A stretch of 64,000 nt of DNA, taken from contig JAEVLN010000036.1 in assembly GCA_018350325.1 (NCBI GenBank), forward strand, positions 256,103 through 320,102, read 5' to 3'. Each line of letters begins with the position of its first letter. Position 1 is the first letter of the stretch. The notes beneath the pieces were generated by a model. It was not told the DNA's origin. It did no database searches and saw only the letters and a list, made by a program, of their open reading frames with translations. This document shows positions 31,289 through 42,831 of this stretch, piece by piece. The position numbers and the translations under genes were made by a program. The DNA is from Globodera rostochiensis (Eukaryota; Nematoda; Chromadorea; Rhabditida; Heteroderidae).

Positions 31289-31821
31289 TTCAATAGTAAT
31301 TTAAATCAAAAGTTGAGTATATAATTTTTTGACGTTCGACGTAAAGATTTGAAAAATGTAACAGAAATTTCCAGCTTTTAATCAAAATTGCATTTTCCCT
31401 TGACTACAAGAATTATAAGCTTGCCAGAACTCATTTTAAAACGTCACTATATAACGTGAGAAAAATTTTAAAATTGTGAGAATTTTTTTTTTAAATAATT
31501 GCGTATTAATATAACTTAAACTGAACTGTCAAAATTATTCTTGGAATCTATGTTCATGTGAAAATGTCAAATGTTTCGCGTTTTTTTAATACGTACGACT
31601 TTTTTTTAAAACTTCTTGAACTGATAATTATTTTAAATTTTATATTTAATCAAACTTTAGATCAATTCACAAATAAAATTTGCTGTGCTTTTAACGTGAG
31701 CTTTAAAACAGAACTTTTACAATTGACTTAATTCTTTTTTATTTCAATAAACGTTAAATTAATGCAAACAAAAAGTGCCATTTACAGATTTTTGAGCTTT
31801 AAAAAACATTTCGGTATCAAC
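31289..31821. other. Upstream region of the srsx gene, no gene seen
   Basis: AT-rich DNA without recognisable exons. No copy of the srg upstream box was found here. Confidence 0.5.
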
Positions 31822-32078
31822 CAGGGTTGCAATCGCCAAAACCCAAAAACTTGGCACACGAGTTCAAAAACGTGGCATTCAAAAAAACGTGGCAATATTT
31901 TAAGCCATTAATTTGATATAAAAGCTTTTATATTTAATCAAACTTTATCAATTCACAAATTAAAAAAATGCAATAAATTGCGAGTAAATGGAAATAAATT
32001 GAATTCGAGGCAGAAACGGGGCAAAAACGTGGCACTCAACCCCAAAACGGGGCGAAACGTGGCAAAATGCCAACCCTG
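31822..32078. mobile_element. hAT-like element with AACGTGGCA subterminal repeats
   Basis: Begins CAGGGTTGCAATCGCC and ends AAATGCCAACCCTG. The flanks are exact 8-bp copies of GTATCAAC (31814-31821 and 32079-32086). AACGTGGCA and AAAACGGGGC motifs are reiterated toward both ends. Non-coding, 257 bp. Confidence 0.85.
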
Positions 32079-32159
32079 GTATCAACGCATTCTTTCAACA
32101 GTTGACGACAAAATTGGGTCTGGTCGTACAATTGCAATTGGCTGCTTGCCCAGTGCTTG

Positions 32160-32245
32160 AGGGGTTGGTCGTCCGATTTCGGCACCAACAGCCAAATCAA
32201 TGTGCTGATCGGCGGCCCGATAGTCTTTGCTAAAATTAGAGACAA
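32160..32245 (-). pseudogene. srsx last-exon fragment
   Basis: 32205-32240 repeats the start of the srsx final exon (TTAGCAAAGACTATCGGGCC on the minus strand). No other exons of this copy were found nearby. Confidence 0.45.
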
Positions 32246-34009
32246 AATGTTTCATTTTCACACATTTAGTAGTAAAAATCAGTCAATGAATTTTTAAATT
32301 AAATATAAGTAAATAACAATAACCAGGGTGATGGAGTTTTACTCTAGTCAAATTTTTTGCATAAAAAGTTATTGCTAGATTTAAATGCCGGCGCAGCGCT
32401 TAATTAAAAATAAATTTTTTTTTTGTTGATATTCTCACATTAATTTTCAATACTTTATTCCAATTCTAATTTGGATTTTATTATTCAATGGCTGTTGAAA
32501 ACTAAAACAATTACATTTTATGACAAAATAATGCATTCAACATTGTTGTTAACAATAATTTCGTACTAACTAACAATGTTATTGTTTTTTAAATTGTTGT
32601 TTAAAATATAAAATGGTAAAAAAACTTTTATTCGGCGCTCAAAAATTGTTTAAATTTTTTCTTTTAGATTTGGTAATTATTGGACCAATTTTCTTAACAA
32701 ATTCGTCAAATATTCAAAAAAAATTTCCCGGCGGCGCCGACACGCTGGAATACTCCCACGCCTACAAAGCTTTAAAAATTATCATATTCGAGGGTGGGGG
32801 CGGGGGAGCAAGCAAAAAAAAGTCTAAGGTGTGCATTTTTGGGATTTTTTAAATTATTAAAAAAATTGTGTAGAATTTCGGGAATTTTGCCGATTTTCGA
32901 ATTTTTAAAAATACAAGTTTTTGAGAATTCTGCTTTACTTCTGTTGGGAGGGGGGGGGGTCCGCGGTACCGATAGGCGCTTGCCCGGGGGAAATTTTGAA
33001 TTTTTGACTCAATTTGTTAGAGATTTGCAGACAAAATATGCCAATTTTTTGAAGTTTTTTAGTAGGGTTATGCACGGTCGGTTTTAAACCGGGGGTTCCG
33101 GTTGGTTTTCGCTTTTTGGCCGACACCCGGTTAACCGAAAACCTAAACCGTTTTTTTGGCAAACCATAGGGGTGGGGGGCTTTTGATTTTCAAAGTTGTC
33201 ATTTTTGGACAAATTTTTTAACAAATAGCGTTAAAGTCTAAATTTTTTGGCGCTTGGGACTCCTCCCGTTCTTAAAAACTTGAAAAAATTACCTTATTAA
33301 AAAATTTTGGTTGCAATTCCCTTAGCTCCGGCATCGGTACCGTGGGCGTATGGCTACAGAATTCTGTTGTAACGAAAATGCTAACAAAATTCTACAGATT
33401 TGGACAAATTTTTACGAAAACCGGGGTATACCGGGTTTTACCGGCAACTTAAAACTTATGTTTTATTATATACAATGTTTACTTTTTATGACTATTTTTT
33501 AGGACCCCGGTTAACTGTGCACCAGTCATTTATGGCACTAGGTCATTTCGGCACAGGATTCAATTATTTAACGAACCAAAATCCAAAGTCAGCGAAATCC
33601 TGTCTAATGCTTTAGTTTTTTGTCCTAGTCCGTGCCAAAGCGGTCGGGGAAGGATCGAATGGGACGGCGTTCGTCCGCCGGTCACTTCCTCATTGGATGC
33701 GCGGACTCGGTTCACGACATTCGAGACGCTTTTGGCTTGGGGGGGGGATTCCAACTGGGGGGATACGAACGAGGGGAATTCGAGACTTTTTTTGGCTTGG
33801 TGGGATTCGATAATTTTGTTTATTTCGTTAACATTGGAAAAAGTTAGCAAAAAAAAAATAGATGTTTTCAAAATTTGGGGGATTCGAGACACTTTTGGCT
33901 TGGGGAGGATTTGGACGGGGGGGGGATTATGACCATTTTGGCTGTGGGGGATTTGAGACACTTTTGGCTTGGGGGGGGGATTCGAAACGGGGGGATTCGG
34001 ACCGGTAGC
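32246..34009. other. Repeat-filled interval, no gene seen
   Basis: Holds two GGCGGCGCC hairpin modules (about 32720-32765 and 32945-32990), reiterated GGTTAACCGAAAACC motifs (33070-33160 and 33415-33515) and the AAGCCAAAAGTGTC repeat (33690-34005). Open frames of up to 154 codons across 33560-34024 are made of these repeats and are not genes. Confidence 0.6.
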
Positions 34010-34199
34010 CGGACCAACAAGCATACAGTTTAGAACTTAATTTTCTTCTGAATTTTAAATTAAATGACATATTAAACGCAACACAATATTTATCGTGTTT
34101 GAACAGGATAATGATGATCAAGCAATTTCATTTGTAATTTTCGGCTTCATTGAATTTCTCAACCCGTTGACGCCAAAACGGGTGCCGTTCGTACAATTA

Positions 34200-34345
34200 G
34201 CCACGGTTTTTTTCGACTCAAAAATTCAAATTCCTTCCGAAAGGCGGCTTGATAGTCCTTGCTAAATTGAAACAAAGTCAAATGTGTCAGCAGGACCAAT
34301 TGTATCTCCGCTAGTTTGAAGCCCCATATATTTTTTAATTATTTT
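34200..34345 (-). pseudogene. srsx last-exon duplicate
   Basis: Encodes the same tail as the srsx gene (LFQFSKDYQAAFRKEF) in an open frame, with the same acceptor (TTCAATTTAG). It is part of the duplicated block 34010-34444 and has no upstream exons, so it is a gene-end fragment. A TACCGTATTTCC element (34371-34444) follows as in the source copy. Confidence 0.6.
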
Positions 34346-34445
34346 ACTTTACGGCCTTTAAATTTTAAAATACCGTATTTCCTAAAATAGAGCCCCCGGG
34401 GTTCTATTTTCACCCCCCCCCCCCAAAAAGGGGGACTCTATTTAA

Positions 34446-34627
34446 TGGGAGTAAGTCAATAGACGTTATAGACAATGATGAATATATGTATTTTTTAATA
34501 ATAATAAAAAATGTGTTTTACCATTGATCATTACAACAACAAAAAAAATTTCCCTTTGAAAAGTCCCGGTTAGTCTCGAAACCGGTCAAGGTTTCCCCCA
34601 AATGTCCCGGTCCCGTCCTACCCTAGT
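34446..34627. mobile_element. Right end of a CCGGTCCC-type TIR element
   Basis: Matches the right part of the element at 5539-6174 and ends CCCGTCCTACCCTA. Its inverted counterpart lies next to the 3' end of the srg gene at 42832-46413 (about 46476-46660), so it was present before that srg pair was duplicated in opposite orientation. Confidence 0.55.
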
Positions 34628-34680
34628 TTTAGGTTTAGTTTTTATTTACTTTTGATCTTTACAGGTTTTAGTAGGTTCAA

Positions 34681-36487
34681 TTATGAAATTGTTGGCATTT
34701 GTTGTACGGATCTGATAGCCCATTGATTATTGCTTCGGTGCCCTTCTTGTGCACCGACACTAATATTTTGAATATTTGTTTTGCGAATAATGCCAAAATC
34801 TTTGGTCAGCTGTTGGCGAAATGTGTCGCTGGCCCACAACAGTAAGCAGCTGGAAAGCACTACAGTACCTGTGGTAATTGGGGAGTTCTATAATTAGTAT
34901 CAAGTTTCGGAGGAAAACAACTAATTGTTTCTTAAATCAATTTTTGTCACCGGTGTCTATAACCACTGGATAGTAGACGTACAACATTGCCTTTGTTTTT
35001 GGGTCATCGATGTTTGTAATAATGAGAATCTGTTGTAAATTTAAATTAACAATCTTAGACTATTCAATGTCAATCGAGACAAATGAAATTATCTATTTAC
35101 CTATATATATTATAATATTAACGATTTTTATTTACCAAATACAGGCTTGCGACGAGCGCGTGACCCAAAAATGTTCCTATTGCATAAACCAACAGTTTTT
35201 GTTCAATATTATACACGCTGTTCCCGTTTGTGACAACTTTTTTTACATGTAATTTGTATGTCACGAATGTGCAAATGTTTATCAAAACGCATATACTCAT
35301 AAAAATTGCAGAGAAGACGGCACAATTCAAAGTTATATATTTGATGGACGGTGCCTTAATGAAGTTTTAGTGTAAAGCATCGGTTTCAGCAATATTCAAT
35401 TTCACTTTAATTTCATTTAAACTAACATCTCCAGCTTCATAAAGGACGAAATTGCGATCGGTGGTTGAATTTGGGTTGTTCAATTGAATGATTGGATTCA
35501 TTTTAAACACCGGCCAACATGTGAGTATTGGCGCACACAAAACAAAAATTGTTAAAAGCGGAAGAAATTTGCGCCACAACTTAAAAAACATTTTATACTT
35601 TTAATATTGGAATAAAAAAATTGTTGGGTTTCGGTTAACTGGGCACCAGTCGTTTGTTCACTGTGTCATTTTGACACCAAATTCAATAATTACTAGGGCC
35701 GAGAAGTTTTAACCTATTTTTGTTTGCGGGATAGGGTTTGACGAGTGAAGCCCAAAAATTGCATTCCTTTTGAAAATTTTAAGAATTAGAGCGACTTTTT
35801 AGTCTATATAAATCTCGGCCCTAATTATAAAATAAAATTGAATGAGAAAGTACACCGATTTTTTTTAAATATTTAACATTATTATCCATATCTTTGTTTG
35901 GCACACGTTGGCAAATTGTTAAAATGGATTTAGCGATGTCATTTTAAAATTGGAATCTGGTGCCCATTGGTGCCCAAAATTTATATTATTGTAAAAACCT
36001 ACCTTCTCATGTTTTGTTGGCATTATGATTGCGGTCAATCGGTTCAGCAGTATAAAAGCCGTAACTAAATTATTCGCTTGGAATGCGGGCACGGTAAGGA
36101 AGAATGGCATTGCAAACATCCAATTTGGGAACTGCGAATAAATTGGGTAAAGTACGGCACCAATTGTGGATGGCAGTCGATTGGTGTAGAAAGAGTTTAA
36201 TACGCCCAACCAATCCTTAAACAATTTTTAGAAAAAAGCTTTACATCAAATTCTGAAACAATTTTTGAAGAAATCTTTATAAATCGGATTTCTGACTTTA
36301 GATCATTTTAATTTGTTACCGAAATCGCCCGCATAACAAAAAGCGCATAGAATGAGTTGTGGAACGTTTTGTGCCGAACGATGGTGACAATTTCGGCAAT
36401 ATAAAGTGCCATTGACGGGATGCTTATACAAAAGTTTAAGTAGAGGATTGGAATTTTAACTGAGATGGACCAATCGACAAATCCCAT
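34681..36487 (-). CDS. srg: SRG-class serpentine chemoreceptor, six exons, intact
   Basis: Predicted seven-helix receptor of nematode sensory neurons; ligand unknown. Exons: 36320-36487, 36003-36215, 35427-35579, 35136-35354, 34951-35029, 34681-34868; phases 0,0,0,0,1 are the same as in the other intact copies and the total is 1,020 nt, 339 residues. SRG marks: helix 1 IPSMALYIAEIVTIV, then FHNSFYALFVMRAI; exon 2 NSFYTNRLPS and LNRLTAIIMPTKHEK; exon 3 opens LWRKFLPLL. The C-terminal tail is shorter than in the tandem copies. It is the inverted partner of the gene at 42832-46413, including downstream repeat DNA. An upstream box CTAATTGCTCATTAG lies at 36646-36660 (minus). Confidence 0.85.
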
Positions 36488-36645
36488 TGTATTTGAAATT
36501 ATTCTGAATTATTTAAAAACATACTTTCAAGAATTTAAAAAAAAATGAATATGCAAGTTTTACGTCCTTTTAGAATTCTGGCTTATACCTTTAGGAAACG
36601 TAATGACAAGAAATCTCACATTCATTTCGCTCATGTTTGCTTTAA

Positions 36646-36660
36646 CTAATGAGCAATTAG
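36646..36660 (-). promoter_or_regulatory. srg upstream box (CTAATTGCTCATTAG)
   Basis: Palindromic arms CTAAT and ATTAG around TGCTC, 159 bp before the start codon. The same box occurs at a similar distance before other srg copies. TAAT cores are typical of homeodomain sites; the binding protein is not known. Confidence 0.5.
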
Positions 36661-38200
36661 TATGTATAAATTCAACATTTCTCTGTAGTTTGAATGGTGA
36701 ATGGGCGGGAATGGCTGCGTGACCGGATGCCTTTTTTGTTCCCAAGTCTTTCGGCGGGATTCCCGTCGAGACAATTTCAAGTTTTGTATTCTCTTTATTT
36801 ATTAATTTCCAAGTAAATGTTTATCCATCCGTCATTTTATAATTGTTTGTAATTTCCACGCACGAAATGTATGGCGAAACAAACAAAATTGTGAGTTGTT
36901 TCAACAAAGAAAATGTTGATAAGAAACTAGACGCCTGCGGGGGGCTTGCTTTTGAGTTAAAAATATAGGGCGGCTTCGCTTTTGAGCTGTTCCTAGGGTC
37001 GTCCTTTAATTTTTAAAAATTAAAATTAGTTTTTTTAAATTTAATGCGATCAAAGTATGGGCCCGCTCCTGGGCGGCAAGCCCTATCCAAGGCTGGGCAA
37101 AAGACCTTTCCGGGGCCGGGCAAGCCCTTTCCGGGACCGGCCAAGCCCTTTCCAGGGCCCGCCTGCCCTTTCTAAAGAATTTTCAAAAATATTTACTTCT
37201 TTTAATTGAATTTCATTTAATTTGCCTTTCGTTAATTTGCAATCTTCTTTCTCTACCCACAATCTCTCGCTTTCCCACACTATTTCAAACATGTATTTTT
37301 CAAAATTCAATAACCCATATTTTGATCAATTCTGATCAGAACTAAACAAACTTTTTTTTGTTTAGCTCAGCTTTTTTGCTGAATTAAATATCTTAATTTT
37401 TTTAAATAATTTAAAATTTCAAAATTTAATTTTTCAATTTTTGCTTAAATTGAAATAGGTACTGTAACTTGATCAATTCTGGTCAGAATAGAACAAACTT
37501 TTTTTGCTTAGCTCAGCTTTTTTTGCTGAATTTTATTATATAAAATTTATTTTGAAACATTTAAAATTTCAAAATTTAATTTTTTATATTTTTTGTTGAA
37601 AATTGATCATACCGTAACATGATCAGTTTTGTTCAGAATAGAACAAACTTTTTTTGCTTAGCTCAGTTTTTTAAGCTAATTTATTTATATAAAATTTATT
37701 TTTAAAAATTTAAAATTTAATTTTTTAAATTACCATTAAATTCGAATCATTGTATCATTGAATTTCAAAAATTTATTAAACACAATAATATTAAATCTAA
37801 TTGGATCGAGGGCTATTTTGACGAATAAAAAGTCTAATTTTCTTTAGAAAAATGGTTGAAATTTTCAAAAAAAAAACCCCCGGCATTGACAGATCGCAGA
37901 CGCATTTGATTAGATTCGCGCAAGGAGCGATCTTTACGAAAACTTGGTCTTCAAAATCCCGGTTAACCAAAAACCGGCGGGTGTACTGCTTCTTAACCGG
38001 TACTGTCCTACTGTAATTTTCAATGACGAAAAGCTCAATCAACAAATAGTTTATTCCACTTCTAATACTACTTTTGTGATAGTGCAACAGTTACAGTAAC
38101 ATTTCGCAATTTCATCAAAATTACTGTCACGAATCATTCATCGGGCATTATTTACTGGAATGGTGCCGGCAAAAAGGCATCCGGTCTTCACTGCCCCGGG
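36661..38200. other. Interval with tandem repeats, no gene seen
   Basis: 36822-36845 is the conserved srg flank (complement of AATTATAAAATGACGGATGG). 36925-37010 is a dispersed repeat also at 3369-3450. 37070-37170 reiterates GGGCCGGGCAAGCCCTTTCC. 37319-37740 is a threefold 149-bp repeat. No coding exon recognised. Confidence 0.55.
37319..37740. repeat. Three tandem copies of a roughly 149-bp unit
   Basis: Units start near 37319, 37468 and 37617. Each holds TGATCA, then TCAGAA, AACAAACTTTTTTT, TAGCTCAGCTTTTTT and a long A/T tail. Copies have diverged by substitutions and small indels. Confidence 0.8.
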
Positions 38201-38205
38201 GGACC

Positions 38206-38466
38206 TCAGAGTATCAGTTGAGGGGCGAGACGACGGCCTGCTGGTGGTTTGCTTTCATGGGCCAACACCGAGCTTCGCTTGCGACGATCGGAAGGCCCTT
38301 CCGCCAACTTTTCAGGGCTGCTGAGTTGTCGTTTTATTTCGTCGGAGGGTTCTCCGAATTCGACTTGCTCGGAAGAGTCATCACACGAACATTGGACGAC
38401 AAGAAATGCCGCGAATGCGAAGAAAAGCGCTGTACGCAAAGTCAGAGAAGTCATTTTTGTTGTCAA
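38206..38466 (-). CDS. Small secreted peptide precursor candidate
   Basis: Eighty-six codons from ATG at 38464-38466. The N-terminus has a clear signal peptide (TALFFAFAAFLVVQCSC). It is followed by an acidic pro-region (DDSSEQVEFGEPSDEIKRQ), then RRKR, a furin-type cleavage site, and a basic-hydrophobic tail SSVLAHESKPPAGRRLAPQL to the stop. This is the layout of a neuropeptide-like or secreted effector precursor. No known peptide hormone or plant-peptide motif was recognised in the tail. There are no introns inside the frame, and higher GC than its surroundings (about 50%) supports coding. A short upstream frame also gives Met at MTSLTL (four residues later). Confidence 0.55.
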   Translation of the reverse strand: MTTKMTSLTLRTALFFAFAAFLVVQCSCDDSSEQVEFGEPSDEIKRQLSSPEKLAEGPSDRRKRSSVLAHESKPPAGRRLAPQLIL

Positions 38467-41370
38467 TTTGATAGTAAAAATTTCAAATTAATTTTTAAAT
38501 TAGCAAATTTTGAAGTGGTTGAATTTGATAAATTGCTGACTTTTTATATTCGAATTTTGCGTGCCAGCAGATGAGAGCTTGGCCCATGATCAGCTGGGCA
38601 ATTAAATTTTGTACTTTTGTTAGTTTCAAATTGAAGGCTAGAAGAGAATTTCGATTTCTTACGCAAATGTTCAAACAAATGGAATTGAACTAACGAATTG
38701 AAGGAGACAAAAGCGCATTCTTCCAGACATAACCAAATTGAGCAAAAGTCACTTTCACCTAAACTTTTCATCGTAAACAATTGGGCAACAAATCATCCGA
38801 GCATTGGCACAGCTGGCGGACAGGCGCCATACATTCATTCATTCATTCATTGGCTTTCAACGTTTTATTGCTTTTAATTAATGGGTATGAAAAAATTATT
38901 ATTATTATTAATTAACTTCTTTTCTTATTTTTGAAAGCCTATATGAGTGATTTTTCCATAATCAGTGGACAACTGAGTCCCCTCTGAAAAATGCACTTCT
39001 GTCCCGGGCTTATAACTTCCTTCAAAGTGGTTTCCGCCAAAAAATTTTTATGGATTCGTGCGCTAGGCTTAGAGTGGAGTAGATTGATATATAATTTATG
39101 GCATTTGGTGAGGTACACGTATTCTTCAAATTTTCCAAAAAAATCATATCCTTTTTGGTGTATCTTAAATATAGTATATCGTGTATCGTATAAATCAGGA
39201 AAAACCTGACAAATGAGGTACTATGGCCATCCTGCTGAGGGGGAGGGGGGGATACAGAAAAGAAAAATCGATTTTTTGGGGATGCATTTTAAAAATTATT
39301 CCAATATGAAAAATTTATTGCATTTTTCATAAGCAATTTTTTCCAAAAAAATGTTTTTAGGGGGGAGCATTTCCCTTTTGCAATTTTGTTAAGCAATTAC
39401 CAAGAATTCTGCTTTACTTCTGGGGGGCGGGGGGTCGGCGGTGCCGATAGGTGCCGCCGAGAAAAATTTGAATTTTTTACTTAATTTGTTAAGGGATTTG
39501 CAACCAAAATTTGGAAATACGGTAAGTTTTTCAAGCTTTTTGGGGATAGGAATAGTCCGACGGTGCTGATAGGCGCCGTCGGGAAATTTTTGGGATTTTT
39601 AACTCAATTTGTTCTATGGTTTATTTTTCTCACTTTTCCATTTTGTGGGGGGGGGGGGGTACGTACGGACGGAGGACGATTCGTTCTCCCCCCCCCCCCC
39701 CCCCCGATTCGTTCCCTTCTTTTAAATCGCGAAAAACTCAAAAACTTGTTGAAAGCTTGTATTTATGCACGCAAATCTTGTTTTCAAACCGGAATTTCAT
39801 GATAAAACGTAAATAATAGAGGATATGGACCTGAAACAATATCATTTTGGATCAATAATTGGATAATTTCAAAAAAATCAATTTGGTGCAATATTTTCTC
39901 CATCAATCGATTCAACAAATAACCCACTCTCATCAAGACTCGCTTCAGCTTCTTCCAAAGCCGCTGGTTCTTGCGCCTATTCGTCTATTTCAGCCATTGG
40001 AGTTGCATTAAACCCACTCAGATGTCCGATGCGTCCGAAATAGCGCGACAAAGTCTCCACGAATTGCTCCTCTTCAAAGTCCGTGTTCAGAAAGGCCAAC
40101 ACGTTCGCCTTTTCACGCTCAATGCCGGCTCAAAAAAGTGCCAATTTTTTTTTGGTTGCAAATCTCTTAACAAAATTGAATCAAATTTTAAAATTTTCTC
40201 GGCGGCGCATATCAGCACCGCTGAGCCCCCCAAAAAAATGGATTCAAACGAAAATGCACCTCCAGAAATCAAGCATTTTCTAAGTTTTTCCCCTTTCGGG
40301 CTTTGGTGTTTAAAAAGTCGTTTTTCTTTAATTTTTCAAAATTTAAACCGATTCAAAACCGCTTTATGCTCAATTTTGATTTTCTATTGACGAATTCGTA
40401 TTTCGTGCGCAGGGTTGAACCCAACACATAACATAAGAGTTATCGAAAAGACAAATAAAAAAGAGTGAAATTATCGCTCGATTATGCCATCATTAAGGGT
40501 GTACTTTTTTCCCGGTTGGTCCCGGTCCCGGCGGGACCAAAAAACCGGGACCGGGTTTTTTAGTTTTCAAAAAATCCCGACCCGGACCGGGACCTGAAAA
40601 AACCGGGAAATCCCGTCCCGTCCCGGTCCCGTGCAACCCTACTTCAAACTAACAAATAAGGAAAAAAGGTAAGGAAACTCATTTTGCGATGTTTTTATTT
40701 ATACATAAACATTCCTTCTGACTGAACATTATGTATAATACAAATTTTAAACTATTTTTATTTCTGTCATCGGGCAAGGAAGTATAGGCATGTGCCATAG
40801 GGCAAAAATATTCCCCTATTTAAGGGCTGAAATTGGAAATATTTTTATATTAAAAGAATTTGAATTGAATTCCTTCTATTCATTAGCTTAAATATATTTT
40901 GTCATCAATAATTCATTAAATTTGTTAATTCGAAAAAGTCAATTTTATCCAATTCTTAATTCTTCTCATTTTGGCTGTGGCTTTGTGTTCCGGCTGCGGT
41001 GGCGGTGTAAAGAAAGAGCCAAAGCAATCGAATTACGGTGGTGGCCCGCGGCCATCGACTTTTGGCACAGTTCGCATCAAAAAGAGCTGATGACGGAAAA
41101 AAGTCTGTTTTGTTTAAATATAATTCTTACGATTTATTAACAAATCTTGTTCAATTTCGATAACTATAATGATGAAAAAAGTAATGCTTTATGTAAATCT
41201 TAGAAGTTTTGAATCGGGTAAAATTTTTGAAATTAGTTTGCTAGTAACTTTGCTTCAAAAAAGTTGAGAAATTCCTAAATTACCTTCAATTTAAAAAATC
41301 TTAAATACCTATTTAAAGAAAAAATATTGTTTTTCTCTGCTATAAAGTTAATTAAAAGACACAAAAAACT
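38467..41370. other. Repeat-rich interval, no gene recognised
   Basis: Contains ATTC microsatellite (38830-38850), GGCGGCGCC-type hairpin modules (39420-39470, 39555-39600, 40180-40230), poly-G and poly-C runs at 39646-39705, and CCGGTCCCGG reiterations at 40510-40640 bounded on the right by GTGCAACCCTA. 40405-40440 resembles the tRNA-like module at 43640-43694 in inverse orientation. A 72-codon frame at 40922-41140 has no recognised relatives. Confidence 0.55.
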
Positions 41371-41379
41371 ATTTGCACA

Positions 41380-41495
41380 GTCGGGGTTTGAACCCCAGGC
41401 ATCACATTCCAGGGCATTTAATAAAAAGAAATCTTGACTCGAGGAAACCTCAGACAATACGGGCTTTCGGTTCACAGTTTAACCACTAAGCCACG
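41380..41495 (-). other. tRNA-like sequence (A and B boxes)
   Basis: On the minus strand an A-box-like TGGCTTAGTGG (41483-41493) is followed about 90 bases later by a B-box-like GGGGTTCAAACCCC (41383-41396). No acceptor stem or anticodon arm could be paired by eye, so it is a tRNA-derived repeat or decayed gene rather than a functional tRNA. Similar modules are at 43640, 48872, 55964 and 60267. Confidence 0.45.
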
Positions 41496-41534
41496 TGATA
41501 TTATGGATAAATGTTGAAAAATTCAAATATACGT

Positions 41535-41702
41535 ATTACCAATTTTTCCATTCGGTACTTTTTTCGGTACTCAAATTTTGTTCGGTCGGTACCTTCGGTT
41601 CTCAGATTTTTTCGGTCGGTACTTTTCGGTAAAGTACCGAAGCCTGAGTACCGAAAAGTACCGAAAAAGCGTCGGTACTTTCCCGTACCGACCGACCACT
41701 AG
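41535..41702. repeat. Repeat of TTCGGTAC and GTACCGAA motifs
   Basis: TCGGTACTTTTTTCGGTAC on the left faces GTACCGAAAAAGC on the right around 41640. It has the structure of paired subterminal reiterations, but terminal CAGGG ends and target duplication were not found. Confidence 0.5.
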
Positions 41703-41769
41703 TTATTACAAGATTCTCGATCGAATTGAGTCAAGAATTCAAAAATGTCCGAGTTTGGAGCATTTGGTC

Positions 41770-42060
41770 AAAAATTCAAATTCCTTCCGATAGACGGCCC
41801 CCGGTAGTCCTTGGCTAAATTGAAACAGGTCAAACTGTTTCAGCTTTTGAATTGAAAATATCCATCCCTGGTGAGGAAAATGAACAGTTTACACATCATA
41901 TAAAAATAGCAATATATTTTATACGCATTGTTTTGATTAAAATTTATACTGATAAAACTTATGTGAATTGAAATATTTGCCAAAAAAAGTTCGTTACTTA
42001 GCTGCAAATTTTGAAGGACGAACAAGCGCATTGTAGATTCAAAAACATAACCTCCAATAA
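41770..42060 (-). pseudogene. Scrambled srsx fragments
   Basis: 41775-41845 resembles the final srsx exon; 41865-41970 resembles srsx intron DNA at 30300-30410; 42003-42058 resembles the helix-6 exon (GFIFESTMRLFVLQN-like). Frames are short and broken. Together they are a degraded srsx copy. Confidence 0.5.
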
Positions 42061-42831
42061 GGCTTTCTAATTTTAATACTTTTTTACTTTTAAATTCATG
42101 GAATTTTTACAACATTAAATATTTGCTATCGCTTTCGTGCATTCACTCTCACAGCGATCGTTGATGGATTAGTACTAATAAAGTGCAGTAATCTTAACAA
42201 GATTCCCTGCTTAAATATATTAATTACCTAAATACCGTATTTTGCTAATTGACACTTTCGTGGCATACAAATTACATGTGAAGAAAGTGGGCACAACCGT
42301 TACAGCGATTTAATTAACACTTGACGTATGCATTGACAGCATTAGACTTCAAAAGAAAAAGAAAATTGTTAGTGTCAGAAAATACCTTACAAAATGTGTC
42401 AAATGAAATTTTAGAAAAAAAAGATTATCTAATGCTTATTTATTTTTAAGACTGTTGTTAAAATAAAATTGATCGTGAAATTTTTATAACATTAAAAATT
42501 TGCTATCGTTTTCGTGCATTCACTCTCATAGCGATTTTAATAACTAATAAAGTGCAGTGATGCAATGATAAAATAATGAGAAATATTCGAGTTTGACATT
42601 TAAAGTTATTGTTTTCGACCAAACGTTGTGTAAAAATAAATGAGAAGCTTTGCTTATATTTAATTGAGAGGAAATTGTTGACGTACGCATTGACGAAATT
42701 AGACAAAAAAAATTTTGTAAAAGGAAGCAAATTGTTAGTGTCAGAAAATTAATACAAAGTTTGTCAAATAATATTTTAGAAAAATTGTTACCTTTTATTT
42801 CAAAATATTTTTGCTAGTCTTTTATTAAGTG
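42061..42831. other. Upstream region of the srg gene at 42832
   Basis: Two related blocks (42105-42205 and 42480-42580) share TTTTTACAACATTAAA-like text and CACTCTCA(C/T)AGCGAT, then ACTAATAAAGTGCAG, so this region contains an internal duplication. The usual CTAATTGCTCATTAG box was not found; GATTAGTACTAATAA at 42170 is the nearest thing to it. A short piece of srg exon 4 (ACATACAAATTACATGTGAAG, 42263-42285) is also present. Confidence 0.5.

Noticed and set aside
33560..34024. 154-codon minus-strand Pro-rich frame
   Set aside because: Made of the AAGCCAAAAGTGTC repeat and poly-C runs; similar text at 23960-24100 is not open in the same way.
40922..41140. 72-codon plus-strand frame of higher GC
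   Set aside because: No family match, no splice context, and readings on both strands look equally plausible.
41380..41495. Functional tRNA gene
   Set aside because: A and B boxes are present, but the acceptor, D and anticodon stems could not be paired, and the box distance is large.
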